64,000 bases of DNA from Oikopleura dioica (GCA_907165135.1 OU015568.1:12346501-12410500); one strand, 5' to 3'. Shown: positions 9,809-20,817, counted from the first letter of the stretch. Notes: a model not told the origin generated them from the sequence alone. Program-made: numbers and translations.

Positions 9809-11082
9809 ACTCTTCTCTGAAGAAATTTTGAAATTTGATTTATCATGGATGAGTTTGCCCGTCTGCCGGCAAATAGGAATTTCTTCTGTGCCATGAACAA
9901 AACCGTGAATTGCTGGTACGCTCCCCGGGATTTCGTAAGTTTTCGTCGTGGTTATGATAAGGCGCGGCTTCTCCAACATAAGTTGCTGCTTCGGAACAAA
10001 ATTGTGCAATTCTACGCCGCTATTGTCAGTTAGCCCTGTCAGTCGAATGCAACCGTTGTTTTTTCCGCTGCTTGTAGAAGTGTCCTTTAAGACTTGATAT
10101 AATTGGCTCTATGTCCGTTTATTACCTGCAAGCCCTCAATAAGGGCTGGATTGTTATTGCCGGACGATTGCAATCTCTCACGAGCTCCTAGCTTTGGTTC
10201 CTCCAGATGCTGCACCCATCCTCCGATTTGTTCACGGACAATCTCGCCGTCTGGTGAAGTGTTCTTAAAGAATTCCTTTAATTGGCGCTTTTTTGCGCGA
10301 ATTACCTGCAAGCTCTCAATGATGACTGTATTATTATTGTCGGAAATTGAAAATCTATCAGGAGCTTCCAGCTCTGCTTCGGATAGATGTTGGATCCATT
10401 TTCCAAGCGGGCGATTGAGCTGATCGTTCTCCGTTAATTCAAACGGGTCAAACTTAATTCATCACTTTCATAAATATAAATTCGAATTCATCTTACCGAC
10501 TCGCGTCCCGAAGATTTGCAACTCATTCCTTCAGGTATATTTTCTTGGTCACGCTGGAAACAGGGCAGCTTGTTATTGTTGTTTTCTGTGAAGGAAAGCG
10601 CCTTTTAATAAAGATAAGAATGTATTTGATGAATTCAACTTACCTGCAAGTCGTCAATGAAAGCGGGTGTTATATCATTGGACAGGGAGTGCTGCTCGTG
10701 TAGTTTTTGCATGCTCTTCTGCTCCCGCTTTGTCCATTCTTCATGGAGATGATACTGCAGTGAGGTATCTTTCAAGTCGTCAGGTTGATTGGTCTTAATA
10801 GGTAATTGGCATGGTTTTTTAGATTTTTCACACCGATTTTTGCCATCCAGAGTTAACAATTATATTTTCGGGCGAATCTTGCTGTCTACTTCCGATTTCC
10901 TCTTGCCTTTTTTGTCGCTCAGTTCGAAGGTGATTGCGGCTTCGTGGGGTAAGCATCCCTTTCTCCTCCGTTTCGTCGACACCAGGATCAGAAGAATGTG
11001 CAATTGTACTTTCATTGTCTCGTGGCGCAGTGTTTTCTGCTAGTTTGCCGAGGTCTTTGGGGTAAAAAGCTCCTCTTTTCAT
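9809..11082 (-). CDS. Unknown protein with repeated exon-sized modules
   Basis: I do not recognise this protein. Several exons end in the same pattern, just before a GT donor: NNNTVIIESLQ (about 10313), NNNPALIEGLQ (about 10130) and NDITPAFIDDLQ (about 10645). Two also share a WIQHL or WVQHL core, so the gene contains at least three internal repeats of about 45 residues. The N-terminal part (MKRGAFYPKDLGKL...) is charged, and the start follows an acceptor-like TTGTTCAG. The last exon has GCIRLTGLTDNSGVELHNF and ends SNFKISSEKS-stop. It sits between the primase large subunit and a Cys-rich gene on the same strand. A DNA-bound scaffold is possible but unsupported. Confidence 0.45.
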
Positions 11083-11229
11083 AGTCTGAACAAGTAAGAT
11101 TAACTTATTTTTTGTTTCGCCATCACAACTGTCCGCATATTTAATATGAAGAAGGTTCGCAAAGAATGTGAATAAGTCGACAGAGCAAATGATCTTTTTC
11201 TTTTCATTATTTCTGTCTTTTATATTTTT

Positions 11230-11244
11230 GCACGCGGAGCGTGC
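11230..11244 (-). repeat. Oriented 15-bp palindrome, left half copy
   Basis: gcacgcggagcgtgc; on the minus strand followed by AAAAATATAAAAGACAGAAA. It lies about 150 bp upstream of the repeat-module gene. Confidence 0.9.
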
Positions 11245-11469
11245 CATTGAAGATTATTTTCTGCAAAATTGTTTTTACAAATAATGTTGATGATAAACCT
11301 ATGGCCTGACTTTTTCTTCGACTTTCATTATTTGTCATAATCATTGGTGGCCGACCACATGCTTCAATCTGAAATCGAAATCATTAAGGCTTTTACTTTG
11401 GGTTAGAGAGTAATTTCAATATTTCATTATGCAAGTCAGTTTATTTGCTATTTGTTAATAGGCTGACTG

Positions 11470-13060
11470 TGGTTATTCTGTCTTTGGCTCTTTCTTGATG
11501 GTTTCATGCTCCGAATCCGACTTCTTCGGTTTGCCTGGGAAAAAATGTTTAGATGTTTTTTCAGTACTTTTTACCTTCTCCGGAGTGATTCGGTCCTTGC
11601 TTTTTGAGGGCGTCGATGGCGGCAGTCACTTCTTCGATCATGGCCTTGATCTTTTCCCATGCCACTATGATCTCGTGGACTGGATGGCCTTCATCGTAAG
11701 CAAGAAGTTCAATTACCCTATAATTTATTAGTTTTCTTTTGTTTCATCTTGCTTACTCTTTTGGCTGCTTATCGATAGATGCTGTATATGCGTACAGCAA
11801 TCCTCCGTTGTTTCTCACCTGCATCGATTGCATCCGCTGTTGATATTTCACCCGCTCTGAATTCATTATGTTTCGTTTATGGTTTCTTTTCTTACTGAGC
11901 AATTCGTTGCCTTTTCCTTTTTCTTCGTCGCATTGATGATCGTCATTGCCAAGAAGCGCCTCGAATTTTTCTTTGGAATGGCAAAACTTGCACAAAATTG
12001 CTGACTTTTGTCCGAATCAATGTAATTAATCAACAAGGTTTCATGAGAAGCTTTTAAGTCATTTATTATTTTCTAATTGTGGATTTTGTAACTAAATTGT
12101 TATTCTAGTTTTGCCACTCTAGAACCTATTGTCATAGACAATTTTTCTTCTTCTTTGGCGATTTCGCCCCCGTAGAAAGCCTGCTTTGCCTTGTTTACGC
12201 GCTCCATTAGCAAGTTTCCGAATCTACAACTAAAACCAGCCTTATTTATGGATTGAGTTTAATTGGTTCTTTCAGTATGCATTTATTAAGGATGACATTA
12301 TTGAGAAAATTGAACTCGCAAGATAATTTAAACAGTGAACCTCGTTTGTCGTTTTTTTTCTATTTCTCTGCCGAATCTATTTTTCTGTTTGGATGTTTTA
12401 AGCGATGGAAGCTGAAAATAAGGTATTTAATGATAAATTTCCGTTGAACTTCCATGACTCACCTTCGGAGCAAATCAAGCAGTGATAGCACTCATCGCCC
12501 AAAGCGCGAAACGTAGCCTGACTCGTTTTGTTGTGGGTCCATTGGTGCAAATTCGGCTACGTTTATGTTTATTTAATATTCTGTGGGCTCAAACAAGTTA
12601 TCGTTGTTGATTTCATACCTGGGACAGGGAGTCCTTGTTCGATTCGCTGGCGCATGATTACCGAGATCGAGTCGAAGTCGCTTGAGCTCGCCCATCTTGA
12701 TGAAATTGAGCTTCGGTTCGTTGTTCGGCAAAAACAATTACCCATCTGAAATTGAAATTTTGAATTTCTTTTCCCGTAATGGTTTCTGTTTCAACAATTT
12801 TTTTAGTCGATAATGACAATATCTGCACAGTTTTTTGGTTTATCATAATCTTTAATGTATCTTCGGCAATTCGACTCGTTATCGCAATATTTACCATTGG
12901 GACCAGGGCCGTAAAGTTCACAGCCGTCTATTATATTCTTTAATTATATGATTTTTTTCTTTTTTTACCCTTAGAAAGAAATCTAATCATTTCATCTGCC
13001 GTCAAGCTTTCCCACCAATCGTCGTCCCCTTTCCACCATTCTGTAGTGTTATGGCTGATA
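11470..13060 (-). CDS. Cys-rich protein(s), exon structure only partly resolved
   Basis: One or two minus-strand genes of unknown function. The first clear exons give WWKGDDDWWESLTADEMIRF, then a cysteine-rich stretch (DGCELYGPGPNGKYC, ESNCRRYIKDY, KNC) and KFKISISDGSISSRW. A later exon has H-then-CYHCLIC, a possible zinc-binding site. Next come LLMERVNKAKQAFYGGEIAK and, at the 3' end, VHEIIVAWEKIKAMIEEV and IKKEPKTE-stop at about 11472. Exons have GT-AG borders, but I could not carry one frame through all of them, especially near 12540 and 11830. It shares strand and spacing with the replication genes on both sides. Function not assigned. Confidence 0.35.
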
Positions 13061-13264
13061 TAAATTTAATGCAGTATCAAAAGTTTGACAGATTTATCGG
13101 TGGTCAATTTTCTATCTGAGTACAATAACAGGAGAATTTTGAAATAAAAAAAAAACAGTTATCACTATAAGTAAGCTCCCGTGCCAACCCAACTCACAAT
13201 CCCACCCCAATAACACACGTCGTGAAAATTAATCGGGATAGCTCTTGTTCGCAGTTGAAAAGTC

Positions 13265-14643
13265 TTACGAAGCGGGACGCTGGCTGTTTTGTTTTCTAAG
13301 GTGTTTTGCTTTCGTTGTTTTCTCCGAGTTTTCTTCATTCTGCTGACAGTTTGCCTTTCTTTTCTTTGACGACACAGCTAGAATTTTTTTAAATTCGCGC
13401 TATTTTGCACTTCCACTTCATAATCTTACCTTCTTTTTTGGTTGTTTCTGGAAGGGCCGCTTGTTCTCTCTCTTCGCTTGCGACAAAGGAATCAGCAAGT
13501 TTTCTGTCGAAGTCGTTTTCGTAGATCCTCAACTTGCTGTAAAACTCTTCGAATGGGATATCGCCATCCGGGGGCACAATTGAAGGCATCAATGTTGTGA
13601 GCTGAACGTTATTTTGGATTTTTGAGCTCTTATCGCAAATTTTTACCTTGAACTTTTCATTCATGAAATTGACAATTGTGACCTCGTTCATTTCTCGCAT
13701 GCGAAAGCTCACAAATTTTATAATGTCCATCTCCTTTGTCATTTCTCGAAGAACTCTGAATATATATTTTGATATTTTTTCATTGATGAAATAACTTAAT
13801 TTACGAGTGTTGAGTATTTTACCTTGCATTGAAGAAGCTGGTTATTGTTCTTGAATTCTCCGTCCTTATTCCATCCTTGCGAGGGAACGTGATTTCGATC
13901 GTTTTGTCCTTGTTTTTTGAGAAGAAATGAACGTCGTTTGGTCCTCGAACTTCGATCTTCATCACGTCTCCGGCTAAATTATATTTACGATTTCATGGAT
14001 ATTCGATTTAAACTGATTATTTTCTTGTCTTTACTATGACTGCACGCGGAGCGTGCCATAAATGTTCAGAGATTACCTCCTTTTTGTGATTATTTTGTTC
14101 TTGTTTAAAATTTACCTCTTGCCAAATCGAGAATAAGCATAAGTTGCTTTCGAGCTACTAGCACTCGGCAGTCCTCATCTCGTTCAACCATATTCATTCT
14201 CCATCTGACGTTTTTTAATGTTGCTCTCAGCGTCAGTTTGTAGTTTATATCTTCTCCGTACACTGTAAAACTTAGCTCAGTGTCAAATTCTCCACTCAGC
14301 TGCAGCAAAACGGGCGTGTCCTTCTTTTTTGATGCCAACTTGTCCAGTGCATGGATGAGTTCTTCGACTTTGTGAACTAGTTTTTATTATTATTCATTGG
14401 ATAAGTTGTTTTATTAATTATTTATTGAAAATTTCTCTTACTTTCGAGTATCCGCCGTTTGAATTCATAATATTCGATATTTTGCGCTGGAATAACGAAT
14501 CTATTGTAGTGGATCTTCTCCTCGTCGAAGGATTGAATAACAAGCGCCGTTTCTTCGAATGAAAAAATGACAGACTGATTAGGTTGAGCAAGGATCTTGA
14601 GAAAGTTTTTCAGCAAGTTTCCTTGATTTATTTTTGCCGACAT
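13265..14643 (-). CDS. Divergent PCNA-like sliding clamp (third clamp)
   Basis: A two-domain clamp-like protein, clearly less conserved than the two PCNA homologues upstream. Segments in clamp order: NLLKNFLKILAQPNQSVIFS and ALVIQSFDEEKIHYNRFVI (domain 1 start); ELIHALDKLASKKKDTPVLL; VARKQLMLILDLARG, then VMKIEVRGPNDVHFF (domain 2 start); EVTIVNFMNEKFKVKICDK near the expected end. A C-terminal extension follows. Splicing the last intron (GTAAGATT...TTCTAG) gives a basic tail (VSSKKRKAN) ending at 13265, suggesting nuclear import. The start follows TTAAG-AATG, an acceptor-like context. It could instead be a 9-1-1-type (RAD1/HUS1) clamp subunit. Clamp fold likely, subtype unknown. Confidence 0.6.
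14042..14056 (-). repeat. Oriented 15-bp palindrome, left half copy
   Basis: gcacgcggagcgtgc, in an intron of the third clamp-like gene; the minus-strand tail is AGTCATAGTAAAGACAAGAA. Confidence 0.88.
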
Positions 14644-14732
14644 TCTTAATACAATTTCATGTTTTTTTTTCTTTCATCGTTGACAATAAAGCCCGATAAA
14701 ATTTCACTCCAAGAAATTACTGTTGACGATCT

Positions 14733-15113
14733 TCAAAATGCTTCTTGTCGATTTCTTCCAATTTTCTAAATAGTTGTATTTTTCGATATTGTTTCGTTCT
14801 TTTACCTTGTTATTGCATGTTCGATGTTTTTTTGCGTCAACAGTAAGCCCCAATTGCAGTTCTGCTGCTCCGTTGAAAGTTTCGGACTTAAGTCGAATCA
14901 GCAGCTTTCGTCCGAGCATATAAGCTTCCAATTCCATCCTATATTTACTCATTTGGAAGAGTATGATTATTCTTACATGTTTTGCATGATCCGGAGCATC
15001 GTGTGGTAAAGATAAGCGTGTTCTTCACTTGTCGTGATTTGTTCTAACCGCTTTAGAAAATACGTGTAACTATTTTCTGCTGTCCCTCTGAATTTCATGA
15101 GTGCTTTACTCAT
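14733..15113 (-). CDS. Small unknown protein between primase and clamp genes
   Basis: Two short introns give a frame of about 110 residues: MSKALMKFRGTAENSYTYF, LKRLEQITTSEEHAYLYHTM, MELEAYMLGRKLLIRLKSE, FNGAAELQLGLTVDAKK. An upstream ATG at 15180, after TTAAG, opens only a 16-codon frame and may be a uORF. The end after CNNK depends on one intron. The gene lies about 110 bp after the primase small-subunit stop and 90 bp before the third clamp, in an operon-like row. The strand-rich middle could be half of a clamp domain, but I cannot show that. Confidence 0.4.
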
Positions 15114-15226
15114 TTCTTATTTGTCGGATTACCGGTGATGGTCGGACATCAATTCGCGCAACTCTTGCGATAGTTCCATTCTTAAGCTAAGTTGTTTGAG
15201 ATAACTAAGTCAAGTTCAATTTTTGT

Positions 15227-16566
15227 TTAATATTTGTCAAGGAAGGTTGCCAAGTATAATTTGCTTTCATCAAAAATTTTCTTTTTTGCTGCTATTTCTG
15301 AAAACTTTGGGATTTTCTTTATGTCTTCCCATTCCGTGCGCGGAGCGTCTATCGGCAAAGCAACTTAAATACTGTAAGCTTTTTTTTCCTAATTGGTATT
15401 TACCTTTTTGTGTTTTTTGATGTATTGAAAATGGCATTCTGATCAAGTGGCTGTTCTGTAGTGTGACCGGTGAATCAAATTCTGGAAGCGCGACTGCGAA
15501 TTTAATGATTCTTTCGCTGTTTTCGTCTTGCATGTCTCCCGATTTAAGACGATTGGCTATAATGTCCCATTTTTTCTCAACGGTTTTTTCTTGTAAAATT
15601 TCTTTTCTGAGTGTTTCTTTTTCTTCTTCCTGGAGAACAGTGAAACCCATAATGTCATTTATTTTTTCCTCCGTTTGAAGCAACTCTGAACGATTATTTT
15701 ATCAATAATTTGCTTCGTCTAATATTCTGCTTACCTTGTTCGCTGAGAATATGGATCCACTCCGAACTTATGATTTCGTATGCAGTGTTCAAGTACGTGT
15801 GGTAAAGTTTTTTTCCTCTGTAGCTGAGGTTTTTTTTGCTCAGATAACTCAAAATTGCACGTCTGTTGTCCTCACTGTTGCGTAGAAAGACTGGGTCTAA
15901 CGACCAGGCGTGCAGTCCTCTCCGTCCACTAAACACTATTCATTGTTATTTTTTTTCACTCTGATGTAAATTACCCCATAAGACCCGTGATAGGCCTATG
16001 TCCTTCTTGAGCGCCGTATCTATTATTTCTGCGGCTATTCTTAGAAATCGCCAGCACTTTTTGCATAGACTCTCTGTCTCGCAGCAGTATCGATACTTAT
16101 AGTCGTTTATGTCAATATCGAGCCAGAGCTTAATTTTTATTTATATCTGATAATTATTTGAGCCACCTCTTTGCCCTGAAAAGTATCTTTTGCAAAATTC
16201 CGCCATCTTGTTTTTGATTCATAGAGGCCTCCGATATCAACTCGTTTCGTACGGTTTTTGGTCAATATTTGCATGAAATCAGCCCAGGCTAGAATAACAT
16301 CATTTCTTCGTATCTTCACGGTCAGGTCATCGATTTCTATGCTAGATATGAATGTTTTTTTTTATTTTGGCTCTTCCTCAGTACCTTAAATCTCGTGATC
16401 GCAGCTCGTAAGCATCATTTCTCGTACAGAGTCTCTTCAGAAGATCTCGTGGAAAATGATTTCTATAATATTCTTGCAGCGTGGCTTTTGCAGGTCTTGG
16501 AACAGCTGGCACTCTGAAGACAGCATCATTGTTGGTTGCGCTTGCTGAGGAGCTTGCAGAGGCCAT
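15227..16566 (-). CDS. DNA primase small catalytic subunit (PriS/PRIM1-like)
   Basis: The catalytic subunit of eukaryotic-type primase, synthesising RNA primers. The N-terminal LQEYYRNHFP matches the conserved LRLYYQRLFP region. Next come VDIGGLYESK, then the metal-binding motif LWLDIDINDY (catalytic aspartates of the D-x-D type). The zinc-region motif CCETESLCKKCWRFL and the signature SGRRGLHAW follow. MPFSIHQKTQK corresponds to the conserved SPFSVHPKTG. The C-terminal exon gives VALPIDAPRTEWEDIKK and ends TFLDKY-stop. About five introns of 35-55 bp have normal GT-AG ends. The catalytic motifs look intact. An acceptor-like CCTAG precedes the first exon, 46 bp after the upstream gene's stop, as in an operon; alternatively the two are spliced into one protein. 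Confidence 0.95.
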
Positions 16567-16612
16567 TCTTTCCAGTCGTCTTTCCTCTAGGATTATTAAC
16601 CTTATTTGTTCC

Positions 16613-17137
16613 CTACTCTTTTATTAAAAGGTTACCTGGCTGACTGATTTCGCTGATCAAATTATTAATCGTATCCACAATTATTTGTCGTTTGATTGCC
16701 AATTCCTCATTTATCATTGCAGTTTGTGGCGGATAACATTGGATTGTATCAACAAAGCAATTTTTTCTTCGCTTGCTGTCCTCACCAACTATTCTTATCT
16801 CTGCCTCTTCGCCAATATCGACCACAAGATAAATTCGCTCCATCTCTTCTACTTGTCCAAGCATTTTCTTGAATTGCTCGTAATTTACTTAACTCATTTA
16901 ATGCCAAATTCCTCATTATATTTTACCAAAGAAATTTAGGGTTTCATTTGTTTCCTTGTAGTATTCTTTGAGTTCAGGCTCATGCAGCAAAATTGAACGT
17001 TGTTTTTCATTTATGACCTTACTTCTGACTGCGAGGTATCCTTTCCCGAACGATATTCTTATCGTCGTGGCCCCCTTTAATTTTTCGTTTATTTTTTCAC
17101 TAAATCCGTTTTTATCAGGAATCAGTGCTGCCGCCAT
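16613..17137 (-). CDS. Half-length clamp-like protein upstream of primase
   Basis: About 150 residues, the size of one clamp domain. Segments INEKLKGATTIRISFGKGYL, RSILLHEPELKEYYKE and FKKMLGQVEEMERIYLVV follow the order of the first domain of PCNA or HUS1. The junction near 16920 is not a clean GT-AG phase match, so an error or an unusual intron is possible. The frame ends QPGNLLIKE-stop. If instead the GT after QP is a donor, the next exon (ERRLERMASAS) continues in frame into the primase small subunit, giving a clamp-like/primase fusion. Weak similarity; the fold is inferred from pattern only. Confidence 0.42.
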
Positions 17138-17367
17138 CGAGAACAGTTTTTTTTTATATTCTCACACAATTCCACGATAACTTAGTCTACAATTTAAATA
17201 TCTATGTTAATTTCAAATATATTTTTTTGTTATATTTGATGAACAGGTAAGCATAAAGCGCGTAAGGGCAGACATTGTTAAGACTTTTAATCCGTCTTCG
17301 TTTCATCTCCGCCACCTAGAGTACCATTATGAGTTGCAATTAAAATTCAATCTATTAATTACTTTTC

Positions 17368-17920
17368 TATTCTTCGTACGCGCCGTCTTCAAATGGCATT
17401 CTTGATTTGTGAATAGATGACGGAAAGAAGGATGCCACTGATGTTAAATTTTGCGTGGTGACCCTTAAATATGATAGATTTATTTTTTTCCTCTTGATAT
17501 TACCATTTCTGACTTCTTTTTCTGGCTTTAGCATTTGTCTCTTCTGACTTTGTCTCAGATTCCTTTCCGTGCAACTTCAATTTTGGCCCCGTAACGTTGC
17601 TTCCTCCTTCAAGCGACATTCTCTCTTCCTTGATTGCAAAAGTAGCTTCATTCTGGCTGCCGGGATTCAATTGCACTTTTGCATGCTCTTCGATTTCTTA
17701 ACCTTATTAACCACCATAAAAAAATGCCTTACTCACTGTATACATCTTCTAGAGCTCCGCTTGCCCAGTATACTTCTCGAAAGTCTTCCTAATAAACAAA
17801 TAAAATTAATGCTTGGCAGAGCAATTACCGTCTTGAAGCTACGGGCACAATGAGGACAGCTTGTTTTATGTCGCAATCGGGATTCCTTGCTGACTTCTTT
17901 TACGGGCTGACAGTGTTATT
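17368..17920 (-). CDS. Small CxxC zinc-type protein with a PIP-like motif at its C-terminus
   Basis: Three to four exons read in one frame. The N-terminal exon has HKTSCPHCARSFKTEDF, a C-x2-C knuckle. Then come YWASGALEDVYKIEEHAKVQ and a charged stretch rich in K and E (ETKSEETNAKARKRSQKW). The last exon gives VTTQNLTSVASFFPSS and ends GAYEE-stop. LTSVASFF fits the hydrophobic part of a PCNA-interacting motif (h-x-x-aromatic-aromatic) although the usual Q is replaced by L. With two PCNA homologues directly upstream, a clamp-bound partner is a reasonable guess. The first exon may begin farther upstream. No family identified. Confidence 0.5.
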
Positions 17921-18009
17921 TTTTCTACATATGTCTGTTCAATTGATACTGTAACTATTTTACTTGAAAAAAAATCGCAGCAATTCATGAATATATCTAA
18001 CTTCAACTT

Positions 18010-18190
18010 CATATGTACTCAGTTCGAAGTGCGTTCAGTTCGAAGTGCCTTCAGTTCGAAGTAGAATCGCTAACTCGAGCGGCAACAAAGACTAGGGTCT
18101 AACCTCAAAAACTCAATTTTATATAAACTGAAAGTTCTGCCTATCAATCGAAGGCTTGTGAGCAGGCGATTCTTATGGAAAGAAAATTTT
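18010..18190 (+). repeat. Internal TTCGAA array plus conserved trailing block (copy 1)
   Basis: Three tandem cagttcgaagt units at 18019-18062, followed by a block (rtcgctaac... gcaggcgattct) shared with the copy near 35808. The units match those at the element's right end. Confidence 0.8.
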
Positions 18191-18458
18191 TGAAATTTGA
18201 ACAGAATTTCACCACATTATCGTCTACATTTAAATTTGTCAATCGCCTCCTTTCATGCACGATAGGCAAACCAACTTCGAACATCCGGGACAGTAATGTT
18301 GTCGCTTCGTATTCTCTCCAGACAAGCATACTTGACACTCAAGGCAATCTTTGAGATTTTTAAGGCTTTGAGAGATACTCATTCTAAAATCTATCTTGAG
18401 AGTAAATGTCTACAGTTGTAGTCAATTGGCATGGACTTTTCCGATTCTTATTTTTTTA

Positions 18459-19449
18459 TTATTTTAGTCTTGGTGAAACGTGAAAGGATACATTTCCGAT
18501 TCGTTCCATCTCATAAATTGCAAGCATTGGCAGAATTCTGTTGCAGAATTTTAGTGTAATGCATGAGCTCAGCGGCGTTGCCTTCGTGATTTTGTACAGC
18601 AAGCTATATTTTTTTTTCAATTTTATGTTGACTGGACCGTAAAAATTCTTACCTTAGAGAGTATTTCGCTTTGAAGCTCTCATCGGTCGTTATGTTCACC
18701 ATATCGTAATCGGACGCCCGCGTGTCTTTTTTTTGCAATTCTACGTCAGCTGATGATTCTTCGCCAACGGCTTCGAGGGTTATTTTGTCTCGTGTCACGG
18801 TAATGATGACGCTATCGCTGACATTCAATAAGCCTCGTATATCGTTTTGAAAGCGCTGGGACGAGAGTTTAACAGAGCATCTAAAATTCAGATAAAACTT
18901 GTTGAATTGTTTTTGATACCTGTACTTGATATTTGGAACGGCTCTGTGCGAATCGATTAGGTCCAAGAGGTTCATTTTGAATTTGGTTTTCACGTTAAAC
19001 TTGTAAAAAATAGGTTTCCTTTCAACTTACAATTTCGTTACCTTGTTAACAGTTGTGATGATCATTTTGTCTCCATAGTCATGGCAGTCGAATTCAAGAA
19101 AATCATCGCGCGATAATGTTTTCAGAAATACGTTCATCGCTTTGGCATTTACTGGAAATATATGATGGTGGGAAAGAAGTTCTGGCATTACCTCCCGCGA
19201 CAGTAGTGTCGATTCGTCCTTTCTCGAACTGGAGAAACCCATCTTCTTTCATTAGTGCCTGGAATAAAATATATGATTGTCAGTGTCAATAATGATGGGT
19301 ACCTTAACAAGAACTGACTCGGTTAGGTCCATTCCATCGATGACCAGCCCTTCCTCCGAAAAATTAAGGTAGAACTCGGATTTCATGGCAGCAATCACTT
19401 CGAAAATGATCTTTATTTCCTTTGCACATGGAAATTTGCAGAAAGGCAT
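18459..19449 (-). CDS. PCNA-like sliding clamp (second clamp), closest to canonical PCNA
   Basis: DNA polymerase processivity clamp. Joined exons follow PCNA from end to end: IIFEVIAAMKSEFYLNFSEE, LVIDGMDLTESVLVK, ALMKEDGFLQFEKG, then VNAKAMNVFLKTLSRDDFLE (compare GVNLTSMSKILK). Domain 2 has FNKFYLNFRCSVKLSSQRF and LNVSDSVIITVTRDKITLEA. The C-terminal exon gives ITKATPLSSCITLKF, LAIYEMERIG and FHVSPRLK-stop, aligning with FTKATPLSSTVTL and YYLAPK. Length is about 260 residues, normal for the family. The start follows TTTTAG-AATG. Introns have regular GT-AG ends, except that some short exons were placed by frame. The interdomain connector is altered relative to human PCNA, so partner choice may differ. 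Confidence 0.93.
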
Positions 19450-19729
19450 TCTAAAAGAAGCGATTTAAAATAAAAACAAGAATTTTCATTCTTTCCAATA
19501 AAAAAGCTTTGATTGAAGAGAAAAAAATAACGAGAAACTGCAAATGGATTTTTTTTTTGGAGAGAAGTGATCAGCTGATTTGCAAAGATGATGTTGCAGT
19601 TATGAATGATCTAAATAATTTTTAAGTTAGCAAAGGGGTAATCTATTGTCTCGAATTATGTATTCGCTTTGAATATGACAGGGCTTTAAAAAATTGCCAC
19701 TCATTCCGTTTTCTGTAATTGATATGTAC

Positions 19730-19744
19730 GCACGCGGAGCGTGC
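19730..19744 (-). repeat. Oriented 15-bp palindrome, last left-orientation copy
   Basis: gcacgcggagcgtgc; minus-strand tail GTACATATCAATTACAGAAA. The next copy to the right, at 26597, has the opposite orientation. Confidence 0.9.
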
Positions 19745-19802
19745 CCTCTCTACCTGTATTTATCCTTATAATAGGATTTATTCTTTTTGTCTGCTCATCA
19801 AT

Positions 19803-20817
19803 TCATTCTTCACATTTCTGCATGATGAAGTATCTGAGGTGACCATGAGCCTTCGTGCGGTTATTATTTATATGTTACTTTTTTGAATTTAATTAAAAGA
19901 AAAACGCATAATTATAACCTGCCTTCATGTTGTATGTAATGGTCATCGGGACGCCATCTTCAAGTTGCATCGTCACTTGTTCTGCCAAGCATGCGGCTCT
20001 GGACATCATCTCGAGATATCTGTAATTATAGGTTACATTCATTTCTTGATGTGTTTGGTTACTTGCAACTGTAGTTAAGCTCGATCGGTCCCTCAGCTTC
20101 GACTGAAAAAAGCTTGTTCTTTGGGTCGTCATTATCTTTTTCATCCAATTCCGTCTCCACCTCACCGATATCGCCCTTCGACGAGAGGACAGCTTTCCCG
20201 TTAGTGACGTTGATTTTTGCCACTTCCCCAACGCCCGAAAGTTTCTTGATCGTCTGTTCGAATACACACGATGGCATCGTAATTGAAGCGCTATCGAAAA
20301 TTAGTTTTTCTTTTTTTCTGTGCTTGTTACCCATATTCGCTCGTTGAAATAACACATCTTTCAGCTGTAAAAACAATCAGCTTGATCGAATACTTCATTG
20401 CATTTGGAGAGTACTCAATTGTTTATAAATATTTCTTATTTTTCTATTTAATCATACCGGTGACTTGAATTTCATTACCAGCTTTCCATTCTCGTCGTCC
20501 CCGGTTATTGTCAATTTGTCGTCATTTGAAGCGTTTTTCAGATATTTCGCCAATAGTTCCACTTTCACTAAGTACAGTTTAAATTCAATAAGGAACTTCT
20601 TTAACTGACCGCCTAGAGCGTATGGTTTGTCAATGGAGTATTCTTCCATTGCTGCTGCGCGGAGGACTAATTGCACCAAAATATTTTGGCAACCATCAAC
20701 TGACTGCACACAAATTCCATCTGGCGTGAGGTCGAATATCGCCCAGGGGAGCAGTGGAACGAGTGCATCGGTTACGCATTTCATCAGTTCGGCCTTTGTG
20801 AAAACTATTTTGTACAT
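19803..20817 (-). CDS. PCNA-like sliding clamp (first clamp)
   Basis: A second full-length PCNA homologue. Exon 1 gives MYKIVFTKAELMKCVTDAL, then PWAIFDLTPDGICVQSVDGC (compare NEACWDISSSGVNLQSMD) and ILVQLVLRAAAMEEYSID. LLAKYLKNASNDDKLTI covers the end of domain 1. Domain 2 has ITMPSCVFEQTIKKLSGVGE, INVTNGKAVLSSKGDIGE and RYLEMMSRAACLAEQVTM. The last exon reads AHGHLRYFIMQKCEE-stop, matching DMGHLKYYLAPKIEE. The last intron's GT placement is off by one base and may be non-canonical. The start follows CTTTTTAG-AATG, 36 bp after the stop of the upstream gene, consistent with an operon. It differs enough from the second clamp to suggest distinct ring positions. Confidence 0.92.

Noticed and set aside
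15335-15349. Variant of the oriented palindrome (gtgcgcggagcgtct)
   Set aside because: It lies in the last coding exon of the primase small subunit (DAPRTEW) and breaks the palindrome; probably a chance resemblance.
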